From: Pseudomonas fluorescens
GTDB taxonomy: Bacteria; Pseudomonadota; Gammaproteobacteria; Pseudomonadales; Pseudomonadaceae
Assembly (NCBI RefSeq): GCF_001708445.1
Contig: NZ_CP015637.1
Span: 1,427,001 to 1,491,000, forward strand
DNA: 64,000 bases
Direction: 5' to 3'
Shown: positions 1-10,566 of the stretch, piece by piece
How positions within the stretch are numbered: position 1 is the stretch's first letter
Layout: each line of letters opens with the position of its first letter
Position numbers and translations under genes: made by a program
Notes under the pieces: model-generated
Database searches by the model: none
Told to the model about the DNA's origin: nothing
What the model saw: the letters and a program-made list of their open reading frames with translations, nothing else

Positions 1-187
1 ACAGGGTCAACACTTCGACCTTGGCCTCGGCACACACCTCAATCACCGCCCGCACCGCATCGACACCCGCTTTATGCCCGGCGACACCAGGCAGAAAGCG
101 TTTCTTCGCCCAGCGATTATTCCCATCCATGATGATCGCGACATGGCGCGGCACCACAGAGGGCACAGTCTGCTTGGTCTTTTCCAT
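1..187 (-). CDS. uppS: Isoprenyl transferase (undecaprenyl diphosphate synthase), 5' part only
   Basis: This is the N-terminal 62 codons of a gene that runs off the left edge. The product reads [10 protein letters not shown] and then has the cis-prenyltransferase signature [13 protein letters not shown], whose Asp binds the Mg-diphosphate. Enzymes of this family condense isopentenyl units onto farnesyl diphosphate to make the C55 lipid carrier for peptidoglycan and O-antigen. The ATG at 187 lies 17 bases beyond the frr stop on the same strand, so it is probably co-transcribed with pyrH and frr, the usual gammaproteobacterial order. The catalytic C-terminal part cannot be seen. Confidence 0.93.
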   Translation of the reverse strand, partial: MEKTKQTVPSVVPRHVAIIMDGNNRWAKKRFLPGVAGHKAGVDAVRAVIEVCAEAKVEVLTL

Positions 188-204
188 GAAGGCGTCCTGA
201 CCCC

Positions 205-762
205 TTATACGGCCATCAGGTCCTTTTCTTTTTCTTCGGTAGCCTTGGTAATCTGGGCCTCGGCTTCTTTAGTCAGCTTGTCGATATCGGCAATAGCGCG
301 ACGTTCTTCGTCTTCGCTGATTTCCTTGTCCTTGACCAGCTTCTTCAGGTCACCCAACGCATCACGACGGATGTTGCGCACGGCAACACGCGCGTCTTCA
401 GCAGCACTGCGCGCCTGCTTGGTGAAGCCCTTGCGGGTTTCTTCGGTCAGTGCCGGCATGGAGATCAGCAACAACTCGCCCAGGTTGGTCGGGTTGAGGT
501 TCAGGCCGGCACTTTGGATGGCTTTGTCGACAGCAGCGAGCATGTTGCGCTCGAAAGCCACGACTTGCAGGGTGCGCGAATCTTTTACGGTTACGTTGGC
601 CACACCGCTCAGGGGGGTGTCGGCGCCGTAATACGGCACCATCACGCTACCCAGGATGCTCGGGTGCGCCTTGCCGGTACGAATCTGGCCGAATGCGTGG
701 CTCAGAGACTCCAGGGATTTCTGCATACGCGCTTGGGCGTCTTTCTTGATGTCATTGATCAT
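205..762 (-). CDS. frr: Ribosome recycling factor
   Basis: This 185-residue protein has the normal RRF length and starts [10 protein letters not shown]. It contains the family's conserved stretches, including the region around [10 protein letters not shown] and the charged C-terminal helices that form the three-helix bundle. RRF acts with EF-G to split the post-termination ribosome. Its ATG overlaps the pyrH stop by four bases (759-762), which implies translational coupling. uppS follows on the same strand. I see nothing unusual in the protein. Confidence 0.98.
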   Translation of the reverse strand: MINDIKKDAQARMQKSLESLSHAFGQIRTGKAHPSILGSVMVPYYGADTPLSGVANVTVKDSRTLQVVAFERNMLAAVDKAIQSAGLNLNPTNLGELLLISMPALTEETRKGFTKQARSAAEDARVAVRNIRRDALGDLKKLVKDKEISEDEERRAIADIDKLTKEAEAQITKATEEKEKDLMAV

Positions 763-1502
763 TGTTGGCCTTCCTCGATCAGAGTCCCTTCCGCGCCGCC
801 GTGTACGATATTCAGCAGGGCGCCGGGCTTGTTCATGTTAAATACGCGCAGCGGCATCTTATGGTCGCGGCACAGGCAAATAGCCGTCAGGTCCATCACG
901 CCCAGCTTGCGATCCAGCACTTCATCGTAGGTCAGATGATCGAACTTCTCGGCATGCGGGTCTTTGAATGGGTCTGCGGTGTATACGCCATCCACCTTGG
1001 TGGCCTTGAGCACTACGTCAGCATCGATTTCGATGGCGCGCAAGCAAGCAGCCGAATCCGTGGTAAAGAATGGATTGCCAGTACCGGCGGCGAAGATCAC
1101 CACTTCCTTGGAGTTCAAGTGACGCATGGCTTTGCGGCGATCATAGTGATCGGTCACACCAACCATGGAAATAGCCGACATCACGATTGCCGAGATATTG
1201 GCACGCTCCAGGGCGTCGCGCATGGCCAGGGCGTTCATCACAGTGGCCAGCATGCCCATGTGGTCACCCGTGACCCGATCCATACCGGCCGCACTCAGTG
1301 CCGCGCCGCGGAACAGGTTACCACCCCCGATCACCAGGCCGACCTGGACACCGATGCCGACCAGTTGGCCGACTTCCAGCGCCATGCGATCGAGCACCTT
1401 GGGATCGATCCCGAACTCTTCCGAGCCCATCAGGGCCTCGCCGCTAAGCTTGAGTAGAATGCGTTTATAGCGAGCCTGATAACCACTGCCCTGCTGAGCC
1501 AT
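759..1502 (-). CDS. pyrH: UMP kinase
   Basis: This 247-residue amino-acid-kinase-fold protein begins with [14 protein letters not shown] near residue 13, the typical phosphate-binding start of bacterial UMP kinase. It continues with the GGGNLFRG loop near residue 60. It phosphorylates UMP to UDP for RNA and nucleotide-sugar synthesis, and bacterial members are usually activated by GTP and inhibited by UTP. The gene lies between tsf and frr and overlaps frr by four bases. A strong tsf terminator lies upstream, so pyrH probably has its own promoter in the 1503-1656 gap. Confidence 0.98.
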   Translation of the reverse strand: MAQQGSGYQARYKRILLKLSGEALMGSEEFGIDPKVLDRMALEVGQLVGIGVQVGLVIGGGNLFRGAALSAAGMDRVTGDHMGMLATVMNALAMRDALERANISAIVMSAISMVGVTDHYDRRKAMRHLNSKEVVIFAAGTGNPFFTTDSAACLRAIEIDADVVLKATKVDGVYTADPFKDPHAEKFDHLTYDEVLDRKLGVMDLTAICLCRDHKMPLRVFNMNKPGALLNIVHGGAEGTLIEEGQQ

Positions 1503-1656
1503 TGCGAATCTCTCCTGCGGCGTATTTTTAAAAATTCTTGGCGAGCCGTTTACGGCTTGCGTTCACTCTAGCTGGACGCTATCACAGCGCCATCGGATCA
1601 CGGCTTTGTAAGCCAGTTCCGAGGGGAAGCCAAATAAAATTAGCCTTCCCATTTGA

Positions 1657-1690
1657 AAAGAGGCTGCGCGCGTGAGCGGGCAGCCTCTTT
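1657..1690 (-). terminator. Rho-independent terminator of tsf
   Basis: On the minus strand an 11-base arm AAAGAGGCTGC pairs perfectly with GCAGCCTCTTT across a 12-base loop, and the second arm ends in a run of Ts. It lies 23 bases after the tsf stop and separates tsf from pyrH. Confidence 0.85.
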
Positions 1691-1712
1691 CGGGCGACAG
1701 TTGGAACCTGTC

Positions 1713-2576
1713 TTATTGCTTGGCGGCAGCCAGCTGGGCAGCAACTTCTTCAGCGAAGTTGTCGACCGGCTTCTCGATGCCTTCGCCTACTTTGAAGTAA
1801 GTGAAGGAAACGATTTCAGCACCGGCTTTCTTGGCCAGCTCGCCAACCTTGATTTCAGGGTTCTTGACGAACGCCTGCTCAACCAGGCTTGCTTCAGCCA
1901 GGAACTTGCTGATACGGCCTTTGATCATGTTTTCAACGATGTTCTCTGGCTTGCCAGCGATTTTGTCAGCGTTGAGGCTCAGGAACACAGCTTTTTCGCG
2001 CTCGATTGCGTCAGCAGACACTTCCGATGGCAGCAGGAACTCAGGATTGCTGGCCGCTACGTGCATAGCGATGTCTTTGGCCAGCTCAACAGTGCCGCCC
2101 TTCAGAACAACAGCTACACCGATCTTGTTGCCGTGCAGGTAACCACCAACAACATCACCTTCAACGCGAACCAGGCGACGAATGTTGACGTTTTCGCCAA
2201 CCTTGCCGACCAGTACCAGACGGTCTGCTTCTTGAGCTTCGATCAGCGGAGCGGCGTCAGTCAGTTTGTCGGCGAACGCTTTCTCAACGCTGGCAGCAAC
2301 AAATGCCTTGAAGTCGTCCTGCAGGGCCAGGAAGTCAGTCTGCGAGTTCACTTCCAGCAGGACTGCGGATTTACCGTCTTCCTTCAGGGCGATAGCGCCT
2401 TCAGCAGCAACGTTGCCTGCTTTCTTGGCAGCCTTGATGGCGCCGGAAGCACGCATGTCATCAATGGCTTTTTCGATGTCGCCGCCGGCCTTGGTCAAGG
2501 CCTTTTTGCAATCCATCATGCCTTCGCCGGTACGCTCACGCAGTTCTTTGACCAACGCTGCAGTAATCTCTGCCAT
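1713..2576 (-). CDS. tsf: Elongation factor Ts
   Basis: This 287-residue guanine-nucleotide exchange factor recycles EF-Tu. The N-terminal UBA-like segment VKELRERTGEGMMDCKKAL (about residues 9-27) and the NSQTDFLAL signature (about residues 77-85) are both present, and the length is normal. It sits downstream of rpsB on the same strand, as in most bacteria. A hairpin in the rpsB-tsf gap (2713-2741) probably lets only part of the transcription through. Confidence 0.98.
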   Translation of the reverse strand: MAEITAALVKELRERTGEGMMDCKKALTKAGGDIEKAIDDMRASGAIKAAKKAGNVAAEGAIALKEDGKSAVLLEVNSQTDFLALQDDFKAFVAASVEKAFADKLTDAAPLIEAQEADRLVLVGKVGENVNIRRLVRVEGDVVGGYLHGNKIGVAVVLKGGTVELAKDIAMHVAASNPEFLLPSEVSADAIEREKAVFLSLNADKIAGKPENIVENMIKGRISKFLAEASLVEQAFVKNPEIKVGELAKKAGAEIVSFTYFKVGEGIEKPVDNFAEEVAAQLAAAKQ

Positions 2577-2712
2577 TTCAAAATCCTCTTGGATAGGTTT
2601 TCAACCATTCCACCCGATCAAACGGGCGATCAATTCTTCCCGAATCTCCCTTGTAGGCCGCTGCACGTTACAGATGATGTAGCTGCGCTGCCGACAAATG
2701 GTTTTCGAGGTG

Positions 2713-2741
2713 GCAAAAAGGGGGCCAAGCCCCCTTTTTGC
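2713..2741. terminator. Partial terminator/attenuator between rpsB and tsf
   Basis: GCAAAAAGGGGG and CCCCCTTTTTGC form a perfect 12-base-pair stem around a five-base loop. The poly-T side makes it terminator-like on either strand. It lies 27 bases after the rpsB stop and 136 bases before the tsf start, so it is expected to set the ratio of S2 to EF-Ts mRNA. Confidence 0.75.
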
Positions 2742-2767
2742 TTACTGAGTCAACGCCAGGGCGTCAA

Positions 2768-3505
2768 TTACTCAGCTGCGGCTACCGGAGCTTCTTCAAC
2801 GAACTGCTCGGTGCCACCAGCAACGTGGTTGCGACCACGGATAACAGCGTCAGCCATCGAACCCATGTACAGCTGGATAGCGCGGATGGCGTCATCGTTG
2901 CCTGGGATGATGTAGTCAACGCCTTCCGGGCTGCTGTTGGTATCGACTACGCCGATAACAGGGATGCCCAGCTTGTTGGCTTCGGTGATCGCGATGCGCT
3001 CGTGATCAACGTCGATAACGAACAGTGCGTCAGGCAGACCGCCCATGTCCTTGATACCACCCAGGGAACGATCGAGCTTTTCCAGGTCGCGAGTGCGCAT
3101 CAGCGCCTCTTTCTTGGTCAGCTTGGCGAAAGTACCGTCTTCGGCTTGCACTTCAAGGTCACGCAGACGCTTGATGGAAGCACGGATGGTTTTGAAGTTG
3201 GTCAGCATGCCGCCCAACCAGCGGTGATCGACGTACGGCGAACCGCAACGTGCTGCTTCTTCAGCAACGATCTTGCCAGCGGAACGCTTGGTGCCAACGA
3301 ACAGAATCTTGTTTTTGCCCTGGGCCAGGCGCTCTACGAAAGTCAGCGCTTCGTTGAACATTGGCAGGGTTTTTTCAAGGTTGATGATGTGGATCTTGTT
3401 ACGCGCGCCGAAAATGTACTTACCCATTTTCGGGTTCCAGTAACGGGTCTGGTGACCGAAGTGCACACCGGCCTTCAGCATATCGCGCATGTTGACTTGG
3501 GACAT
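2768..3505 (-). CDS. rpsB: 30S ribosomal protein S2
   Basis: This 245-residue protein starts [20 protein letters not shown], the family's conserved N-terminus. It also contains the Pfam S2 signature region around [21 protein letters not shown]2 is needed for binding of S1 to the small subunit. The gene is first in the rpsB-tsf operon and has a long leader (from about 3640) in which S2 autoregulation would be expected. I cannot demonstrate that regulatory structure by eye. Confidence 0.98.
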   Translation of the reverse strand: MSQVNMRDMLKAGVHFGHQTRYWNPKMGKYIFGARNKIHIINLEKTLPMFNEALTFVERLAQGKNKILFVGTKRSAGKIVAEEAARCGSPYVDHRWLGGMLTNFKTIRASIKRLRDLEVQAEDGTFAKLTKKEALMRTRDLEKLDRSLGGIKDMGGLPDALFVIDVDHERIAITEANKLGIPVIGVVDTNSSPEGVDYIIPGNDDAIRAIQLYMGSMADAVIRGRNHVAGGTEQFVEEAPVAAAE

Positions 3506-3891
3506 GATAGTTCCTTAATAAGTCGGGTTTGGCCTCCACGTATCCCAATGACCAACCAGCGGCATCAAGGCCTCCGGCACCCAGGTCATCGTGTCGACAC
3601 GTGTGTGGATTTAAGCTTTGCGGGGTATCCCCGGAAAGCGGCGCATTTTATACCACAGCAAGGGCGAAAACGAAACCCGCAATCACATTTGCCAACGACG
3701 TCTTTTGCGCAAGCCTTTGAATAGAGCCAATATAGCCCCACCTTATAGAGAGAACCGATCACCAGACGCTCATGATTTGCCACCCGCGTCTGGTAGAATC
3801 GCGTTTTTTGGGCTTGTGCGAATTCTGTAACCTTTTGTCGCACGCCCGCAAACCGTATTGATTTCAGCGCGTCGCGCTAGAGAGAGCCTGT
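3506..3891. other. Divergent rpsB/map intergenic region
   Basis: These 386 bases separate the minus-strand rpsB operon from the plus-strand map operon. They hold the candidate rpsB promoter (3647-3675) and a TAGAAT box at 3794-3799 that could be the -10 element for map. The reading frames that cross this stretch do not look like proteins. Confidence 0.7.
3647..3675 (-). promoter_or_regulatory. Candidate sigma-70 promoter of rpsB
   Basis: On the minus strand a TATAAA -10 box (3647-3652) lies 17 bases downstream of a weak -35 TTTCGT (3670-3675). It is about 140 bases upstream of the rpsB start, which fits a long S2 leader. The call rests on box matching only. Confidence 0.4.
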
Positions 3892-4686
3892 ATGACCGTC
3901 ACTTTGAAAACCGCCGAAGACATCGCAGGCATGCGCGTTGCCGGCAAACTGGCTGCCGACGTGCTGGAAATGATCGCCGAACACGTCAAGCCAGGCGTCA
4001 CTACTGAAGCGCTGGACCGTATCTGCCACGACTATATCGTCAACGTGCAAAAGGCCATCCCTGCGCCGCTGAACTACAAGGGCTTCCCCAAGTCGATCTG
4101 CACCTCGATCAACCACGTGGTATGCCACGGGATTCCCGGCGATAAGCCGTTGAAAGACGGGGACACCCTGAACATCGACGTCACCGTGATCAAGGATGGC
4201 TACCACGGCGACACCAGCCGCATGTTCCACGTCGGCACCGTACCGGTCTGGGCTGAGCGCCTGTCCCAGGTCACCCAGGAATGCATGTACAAGGCCATCG
4301 AGATCGTCAAGCCTGGCTGCCGCCTGGGCGACATCGGTGAAGTGATCCAGAAGCACGCGGAAAAGAACGGTTTCTCGGTCGTCCGCGAATTCTGCGGCCA
4401 CGGTATCGGCAAGGTGTTCCACGAAGAACCGCAGATCCTGCACTACGGCCGCGCCGGCACCGGCATGGAACTCAAGGCAGGCATGACCTTCACCATCGAG
4501 CCGATGATCAACCAGGGCAAGGCCGACACCAAGGTTCTGGGCGACGGCTGGACCGCCATCACCAAGGACCGCAAGCTCTCGGCCCAGTGGGAACACACCC
4601 TGCTGGTCACCGACACCGGCTACGAAATCTTCACCCTGCGTGCGGACGACACGATCCCACGCATTTCGGGTGCGGCTTCGGCGTAA
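3892..4686 (+). CDS. map: Type I methionine aminopeptidase
   Basis: This 264-residue enzyme removes the initiator Met from nascent proteins. All five metal ligands are identifiable: D96 and D107 (in NIDVTVIKDGYHGD), H170 (in CGHGIG), E203 (in TIEP) and E234 (in QWEHT). The catalytic H79 lies in CHGIPGD. It diverges from rpsB and is followed 64 bases later by glnD, the standard Pseudomonas order. Nothing is unusual. Confidence 0.98.
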   Translation: MTVTLKTAEDIAGMRVAGKLAADVLEMIAEHVKPGVTTEALDRICHDYIVNVQKAIPAPLNYKGFPKSICTSINHVVCHGIPGDKPLKDGDTLNIDVTVIKDGYHGDTSRMFHVGTVPVWAERLSQVTQECMYKAIEIVKPGCRLGDIGEVIQKHAEKNGFSVVREFCGHGIGKVFHEEPQILHYGRAGTGMELKAGMTFTIEPMINQGKADTKVLGDGWTAITKDRKLSAQWEHTLLVTDTGYEIFTLRADDTIPRISGAASA

Positions 4687-4750
4687 CGGCTGCCCAGGTT
4701 TTCCCCCACTGTGTTCTGACTGACTGATAGATAGAAAGGAAAGCCGATCA

Positions 4751-7453
4751 ATGCCCCAGGTGGATCCCGAACTCTTCGACCGTGGCCAGTTCCAGGCCGA
4801 ACTGGCGCTGAAGGCGAGCCCTATCGCCGCCTTCAAGAAGGCTATCCGCCAGGCCCGCGAGGTGCTCGACGAGCGCTTTCGCAGCGGCCGGGACATTCGC
4901 CGGCTGATCGAGGACCGCGCCTGGTTCATCGATAACATCCTGCAAAAGGCCTGGGAACAGTTCACCTGGAGCGAAGACGCCGATATCGCCCTGGTCGCGG
5001 TCGGCGGCTATGGCCGTGGTGAACTGCACCCCTACTCCGACATCGATTTGCTGATCCTGCTGGACAGTGCCGATCATGAGATCTTTCGCGATTCCATCGA
5101 GCGTTTTCTGACGCTGTTGTGGGATATCGGCCTTGAGGTCGGCCAGAGCGTGCGCTCGGTCGACGAATGCGCCGAAGAAGCCCGTGCCGACCTGACCGTC
5201 ATCACCAACCTGATGGAAAGCCGCACCATCGCCGGCCCCGAGCGCCTGCGCCAGCGCATGCTCGAAGTCACGAGCACCGCACACATGTGGCCCAGCAAGG
5301 ATTTCTTCCTGGCCAAGCGTGCCGAGCAGAAAGCCCGGCACCACAAGTACAACGACACCGAATACAACCTGGAACCCAACGTCAAAGGCTCGCCGGGCGG
5401 GCTGCGGGACATCCAGACCATCCTGTGGGTCGCCCGCCGCCAGTACGGCACCCTGAACCTGCGCGCCCTGGCCGGCGAGGGTTTTCTGGTGGAAAGCGAA
5501 AACGCCCTGCTGGCCTCGTCCCAGGAATTCCTGTGGAAAGTGCGCTACGCCCTGCACATGCTCGCCGGGCGCTCCGAAGACCGCCTGCTGTTCGACCACC
5601 AGCGGTCCATCGCCACCCTGCTCGGTTTTGAAGGCGAAGACGCGAAGACCAGCATCGAAAGCTTCATGCAGCAGTACTACCGGGTGGTCATGAGCATTGC
5701 CCAGCTCAGCGACCTGATCATCCAGCACTTCGAAGAAGTGATCCTGGCCCCGGAAGACGAAGCACCGCCGCAGCCGATCAACGCGCGTTTCCAGCTGCAC
5801 GACGGCTATATCGAGGCGCGTAGCGACAACGTGTTCCGCCGCACCCCGTTCGCCATGCTGGAAATCTTCGTGCTGATGGCCCAGCAGCCGGAAATCAAAG
5901 GCGTGCGTGCCGATACGATCCGCCTGTTGCGGGAAAACCGTCACCTGATCGACGATGATTTTCGCAATGACATCCGCAACACCAGCCTGTTTATCGAACT
6001 GTTCAAATGCAAGATCGGCATCCACCGCAACCTGCGGCGGATGAACCGCTACGGGATCCTCGGGCGTTACCTGCCGGAGTTCGGTTTTATCGTCGGGCAG
6101 ATGCAGCACGACCTCTTCCACATCTACACGGTGGACGCCCACACCCTGAACCTGATCAAGCACCTGCGTAAGTTGCAGTACACCCAGGTCTCAGAAAAAT
6201 TCCCGCTGGCCAGCAAGCTCATGGCCAAGCTGCCCAAGCCCGAGCTGATCTACCTGGCCGGCCTGTATCACGACATTGGCAAAGGCCGGCATGGCGATCA
6301 CTCGGAAATCGGTGCGGTTGACGCCGAGGCCTTCTGCCAGCGCCATCAGTTGCCGTTGTGGGACAGCCGCCTGATTGTCTGGCTGGTGCAGAACCACCTG
6401 ATAATGTCGACCACCGCCCAGCGCAAGGACTTATCCGACCCGCAGGTGATCCACGATTTCGCACAGATCGTCGGCGATGAAACCCGCCTCGACTACCTGT
6501 ACGTACTGACCGTCTCCGATATCAACGCCACCAACCCGACGCTGTGGAACTCCTGGCGCGCCAGCCTGTTGCGCCAACTCTACACCGAGACCAAGCGCGC
6601 CCTGCGTCGCGGCCTGGAAAACCCGGTGGACCGCGAAGAACAGATCCGCCGTACCCAAAGCGCGGCCTTGGATATCCTGGTGCGCGGCGGCAACGACCCG
6701 GACGACGTCGAACAGCTCTGGTCGCAACTGGGTGATGATTATTTCCTGCGCCACACTGCCGGCGATGTGGCCTGGCACAGCGACGCCATCCTCCAGCAAC
6801 CCGCCGATGGCGGCCCGCTGGTCTTGATCAAAGAAACCACCCAGCGCGAATTCGAGGGCGGCACGCAGATCTTCATCTACGCGCCCGACCAGCACGACTT
6901 CTTCGCCGTGACCGTGGCCGCCATGGACCAGCTCAACCTGAACATCCATGACGCCCGTGTGATCACCTCCAGCAGCCAGTTCACCCTCGACACCTACATC
7001 GTGCTCGACACCGAAGGCGAGTCGATTGGCGACAACCCGGCGCGGGTCAAAAAGATTCGCGAAGGGCTCACTGAAGCGCTGCGCAACCCGGATGACTACC
7101 CGACCATCATCCAGCGCCGGGTACCTCGCCAGCTCAAGCATTTTGCCTTCGCCCCCCAGGTGACCATCTCCAACGATGCACAGCGCCCGGTGACCGTGCT
7201 GGAGCTCAGCGCGCCGGACCGTCCGGGCCTGTTGGCACGGATCGGCGGCATCTTTTTGGAGTTCGACCTGTCGTTGCAGAATGCCAAGATTGCGACCCTG
7301 GGCGAGCGCGTGGAAGACGTGTTCTTCATCACCGACGCCGATAACCAGCCGCTGTCCGACCCGGAGCTGTGCCGTCGCCTGCAGGACGCGATCGTCCAGC
7401 AGCTGAGCGTGACCCAGGAACCCGGTGTCGAACTGACACGACTGACCATTTAA
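4751..7453 (+). CDS. glnD: [Protein-PII] uridylyltransferase/uridylyl-removing enzyme
   Basis: This 900-residue bifunctional nitrogen sensor adds UMP to PII proteins when glutamine is low and removes it when glutamine is high. The nucleotidyltransferase motif [16 protein letters not shown] lies at residues 85-100. The HD phosphohydrolase motif [12 protein letters not shown] begins near residue 506. Two ACT domains that bind glutamine occupy roughly residues 700-900; the second has the typical [15 protein letters not shown]. The length is normal for GlnD. A purine-rich ribosome site (AAAGGAAAG) precedes the ATG. Confidence 0.98.
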   Translation: MPQVDPELFDRGQFQAELALKASPIAAFKKAIRQAREVLDERFRSGRDIRRLIEDRAWFIDNILQKAWEQFTWSEDADIALVAVGGYGRGELHPYSDIDLLILLDSADHEIFRDSIERFLTLLWDIGLEVGQSVRSVDECAEEARADLTVITNLMESRTIAGPERLRQRMLEVTSTAHMWPSKDFFLAKRAEQKARHHKYNDTEYNLEPNVKGSPGGLRDIQTILWVARRQYGTLNLRALAGEGFLVESENALLASSQEFLWKVRYALHMLAGRSEDRLLFDHQRSIATLLGFEGEDAKTSIESFMQQYYRVVMSIAQLSDLIIQHFEEVILAPEDEAPPQPINARFQLHDGYIEARSDNVFRRTPFAMLEIFVLMAQQPEIKGVRADTIRLLRENRHLIDDDFRNDIRNTSLFIELFKCKIGIHRNLRRMNRYGILGRYLPEFGFIVGQMQHDLFHIYTVDAHTLNLIKHLRKLQYTQVSEKFPLASKLMAKLPKPELIYLAGLYHDIGKGRHGDHSEIGAVDAEAFCQRHQLPLWDSRLIVWLVQNHLIMSTTAQRKDLSDPQVIHDFAQIVGDETRLDYLYVLTVSDINATNPTLWNSWRASLLRQLYTETKRALRRGLENPVDREEQIRRTQSAALDILVRGGNDPDDVEQLWSQLGDDYFLRHTAGDVAWHSDAILQQPADGGPLVLIKETTQREFEGGTQIFIYAPDQHDFFAVTVAAMDQLNLNIHDARVITSSSQFTLDTYIVLDTEGESIGDNPARVKKIREGLTEALRNPDDYPTIIQRRVPRQLKHFAFAPQVTISNDAQRPVTVLELSAPDRPGLLARIGGIFLEFDLSLQNAKIATLGERVEDVFFITDADNQPLSDPELCRRLQDAIVQQLSVTQEPGVELTRLTI

Positions 7454-7497
7454 TCAGCGCCGCCCCCAGTTTTTAACGCCTTGCACGAGATCCACCG

Positions 7498-8697
7498 ATG
7501 AACAACGCCCTGAACCAGCTGCAGCCCTACCCGTTCGAGAAACTGCGCGCCCTGCTCGGCAGCGTCACGCCCAACCCAAGCAAACGCCCGATCGCGCTGT
7601 CCATCGGCGAACCGAAGCATAAATCCCCGGAATTCGTGGCCAAGGCGCTGGCAGATAACCTCGACCAGATGGCGGTCTACCCAACCACCCTGGGCCTCCC
7701 GGCATTGCGCGAGGCCATCGGTGCCTGGTGCGAACGTCGCTTCAATGTACCCAAGGGCTGGCTCGACCCGGCGCGCAATATCCTGCCGGTCAACGGCACC
7801 CGCGAAGCACTGTTCGCCTTCACCCAGACCGTGGTCAACCGCGGCGACGATGCCCTGGTGGTCAGCCCCAACCCGTTCTATCAGATCTACGAAGGCGCCG
7901 CGTTCCTGGCCGGGGCCAAGCCGCACTACCTGCCATGCCTGGATGCGAACGGTTTCAACCCGGATTTCGACGCCGTGTCGCCGGACATCTGGAAACGCTG
8001 CCAGATCCTGTTCCTGTGCTCCCCCGGCAACCCGACCGGCGCGCTGATCCCGGTTGAAACCCTGAAAAAACTGATCGCGCTGGCCGACGAGTATGACTTC
8101 GTCATTGCCGCCGACGAATGCTACAGCGAGCTCTACTTCGACGAACAAACCCCGCCGCCAGGCCTGCTCAGCGCCTGCGTGGAACTGGGCCGCGAGGACT
8201 TCAAGCGTTGCGTGGTGTTCCACAGCCTGTCCAAACGCTCCAACCTGCCAGGCCTGCGCTCCGGCTTTGTCGCCGGCGACGCCGATATCCTCAAGGCATT
8301 CCTGCTTTACCGCACCTACCACGGCTGTGCAATGCCGGTGCAGACCCAATTGGCCAGCATTGCCGCCTGGCACGACGAAGCTCACGTAAAAGCCAACCGT
8401 GACCTGTACCGCGAGAAATTCGACGCGGTGCTGGCAATCCTCAAGCCGGTACTGGACGTGCAAAGCCCGGACGGTGGTTTCTACCTGTGGCCGAACGTGG
8501 AAGGCGACGATGCTGCATTCTGCCGCGACCTGTTCGTGGAAGAACACGTCACCGTGGTGCCGGGCTCGTACCTGTCACGCGAAGTGGATGGCTTCAACCC
8601 CGGCGCCGGCCGTGTGCGCCTGGCACTGGTTGCGCCATTGGCCGAGTGCGTGGAAGCGGCCGAGCGGATTCGGGATTTCATTCAGCGTCGCCGGTAA
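7498..8697 (+). CDS. dapC: Succinyldiaminopimelate transaminase
   Basis: This 399-residue fold-type I PLP aminotransferase converts N-succinyl-2-amino-6-ketopimelate to succinyl-diaminopimelate in lysine and peptidoglycan synthesis. The PLP lysine is K246 in HSLSKRSNLPGLRSGF, and the cofactor phosphate site SPGNPTGA is also present. The assignment is strengthened by dapD 2.3 kb downstream and by glnD upstream, which is the known Pseudomonas arrangement. It begins 44 bases after glnD and may share its transcript. Confidence 0.92.
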   Translation: MNNALNQLQPYPFEKLRALLGSVTPNPSKRPIALSIGEPKHKSPEFVAKALADNLDQMAVYPTTLGLPALREAIGAWCERRFNVPKGWLDPARNILPVNGTREALFAFTQTVVNRGDDALVVSPNPFYQIYEGAAFLAGAKPHYLPCLDANGFNPDFDAVSPDIWKRCQILFLCSPGNPTGALIPVETLKKLIALADEYDFVIAADECYSELYFDEQTPPPGLLSACVELGREDFKRCVVFHSLSKRSNLPGLRSGFVAGDADILKAFLLYRTYHGCAMPVQTQLASIAAWHDEAHVKANRDLYREKFDAVLAILKPVLDVQSPDGGFYLWPNVEGDDAAFCRDLFVEEHVTVVPGSYLSREVDGFNPGAGRVRLALVAPLAECVEAAERIRDFIQRRR

Positions 8698-8709
8698 GCC
8701 CCTCACGGG

Positions 8710-10353
8710 TCATTTCACTTGACCCAGGTTTGCCTCACTCATATCCAGACCCGCCAATACCTCCCTCAAGACGTCATCACCAATCTGGTGATGACGGCTC
8801 AAGCTGTACAACTCCAAGCGCTGCGCACGCAGCGCCTTGAGCCGAAGCTTGCGCTCAAGCAGATCCATTTGCTGAGCGAGCGCCTGGGCCTCGGCCGAAT
8901 CGTTGAACACCTCCAATTGATGACGGTATTCCGACATCAACCGCGCCTTGAGTTCAGTGGCGAGCGCGGCCTGGGCGGCATCCTGGGTTTCGGTTTCAGA
9001 GGGTTCATCTGCCTCCAGGGCATGGATGGCCGCGACGGCGGTTTTTTTCCAGGCCTCACGCACTTCGTTGTGGCGCTTTTCATCCGGGCTCTTTTCGATG
9101 CCGCGCAGCAACAGCGGCAAGGCGATGCAGGCGGCGATCAGCGAGAGCAGGATCACCCCGGCGGCGATGAAAATCAGCAGGTCACGCTCCGGGAAGTCCT
9201 GCCCCGGCGCCAACAGCAAAGGCACCGACATCACACCGGCCAAGGTCACCGCCCCGCGCACACCGCCGATGGTCAACAGCCAACAGGAACGGGCAGTAGG
9301 CACCAACGTCAGCTCGCTTTTCCCCCGTAGCCGCCGCAACAGGCCCGACAGCCGCCATATGCTCTGTACCCAGATAAATCGCAACACCAGCAGCACCAGG
9401 AAAATCGCGATCACGTCCAGGCAGCGGTACAACAACGTCGGCCAGAGCGTGGCTTCATGGCTTACCACGGCCTTGATGATGTCTGGCAGTTGCAGGCCGA
9501 GCAGCAGGAAGATCAGGCCGTTGAAGGCAAATTCCAGCAACGACCATACACTGCGGTTGAGCAAGCGCGTGCTGGTCTGGCGCGGCAGCAGATCAAGCCA
9601 GCTTTGCATCATGCCCGCCGCCACCGCCGACAAAATCCCCGAAGCCCCCAAGCGTTCGGCCAGCACATACGCGGCAAACGGTAGCAGCAGCATGAAAACC
9701 ACGTGGGTGGCCGGATCATCCCAACCGCGGGCGATCATCCAGGCGCGCAATCGGCCAACCAGCCAGCTCAACGCCACCCCGACCGCCAGCCCACCCATGG
9801 CCACCAGGACAAAGGTGAGGCTGGCATCCGCCAGTGAAAACACGCCGGTCAACGCTGCCGCCAGGGCGAACTTGAAGGTCACCAGGCCCGAGGCATCATT
9901 CATCAGCGCCTCGCCCTGGAGCATATGCATCAGGGGTGTAGGTAAACGGTTCTGGGAAATGGCCGACACCGCCACGGCGTCCGTCGGCGACAACACCGCC
10001 GCCAGGGCGAAGGCCACCGGCAACGGAATCGCAGGCAACAGCCAGTGAATGAAGTAGCCAGCACCGACCACGGTGAACAGCACCAGCCCCACCGCCAACG
10101 TCAGGATCGGGCCGCGCAGGCGCCACAACTCACGCTTGGGCATGCGCCAGCCATCCGAGAACAACAACGGTGGCAGGAACAGAAACAGGAACAACTCCGG
10201 GTCCAGCGCCACATGCAGCCCCAGCGTGGGCCAGGCCAGCAAGGCACCCGCCGCAATCTGCACCAGGGGTAACGGCAGCGGGATGATGCGCCCCACCAGA
10301 CGCGAAACGCTGACCAGCATCAGCAGGATAAGAACGGTGTAGGCGGTTTGCAT
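8710..10353 (-). CDS. CPA1-family Na+/H+ antiporter
   Basis: This 547-residue membrane protein has about twelve hydrophobic segments, followed by a hydrophilic cytoplasmic tail of about 150 residues rich in charged and Gln residues. The conserved antiporter core is visible around AAVLSPTDAVAVSAI and the SGLVTFKFALA segment, which mark the CPA1/NhaP-type cation-binding region. I take the start at MQTAYTVLIL because the frame extending 17 codons further upstream adds a charged stretch before the first membrane helix. It faces dapC tail to tail, with a 12-base gap. The exact cation cannot be read from the sequence. Confidence 0.88.
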   Translation of the reverse strand: MQTAYTVLILLMLVSVSRLVGRIIPLPLPLVQIAAGALLAWPTLGLHVALDPELFLFLFLPPLLFSDGWRMPKRELWRLRGPILTLAVGLVLFTVVGAGYFIHWLLPAIPLPVAFALAAVLSPTDAVAVSAISQNRLPTPLMHMLQGEALMNDASGLVTFKFALAAALTGVFSLADASLTFVLVAMGGLAVGVALSWLVGRLRAWMIARGWDDPATHVVFMLLLPFAAYVLAERLGASGILSAVAAGMMQSWLDLLPRQTSTRLLNRSVWSLLEFAFNGLIFLLLGLQLPDIIKAVVSHEATLWPTLLYRCLDVIAIFLVLLVLRFIWVQSIWRLSGLLRRLRGKSELTLVPTARSCWLLTIGGVRGAVTLAGVMSVPLLLAPGQDFPERDLLIFIAAGVILLSLIAACIALPLLLRGIEKSPDEKRHNEVREAWKKTAVAAIHALEADEPSETETQDAAQAALATELKARLMSEYRHQLEVFNDSAEAQALAQQMDLLERKLRLKALRAQRLELYSLSRHHQIGDDVLREVLAGLDMSEANLGQVK

Positions 10354-10566
10354 AACGCGGGTTTCCCGGACGATCGACTTGCAACGACACACATCAGGCA
10401 ACAACTGGCCGTTGAAGTGCCATATTACCTGGGTATGTTACCCACCTATGCTGCGTGCTGGCTTTTGCACAATAGTCGCACGGTGCTGACGAGCGGCACC
10501 CAAAGCCGCTGGTCGTGGCATAATCCGTGACCTTTCAGTTTCATTTGTCCAAAAGGGGGCAATTCC

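Noticed and set aside
3586..3843. An 85-codon minus-strand frame between rpsB and map
   Set aside because: It crosses the likely rpsB promoter and its translation does not look like a protein.
4748..6163. A 471-codon open frame antisense to glnD
   Set aside because: GlnD has full motifs on the plus strand; the antisense frame is a composition artefact.
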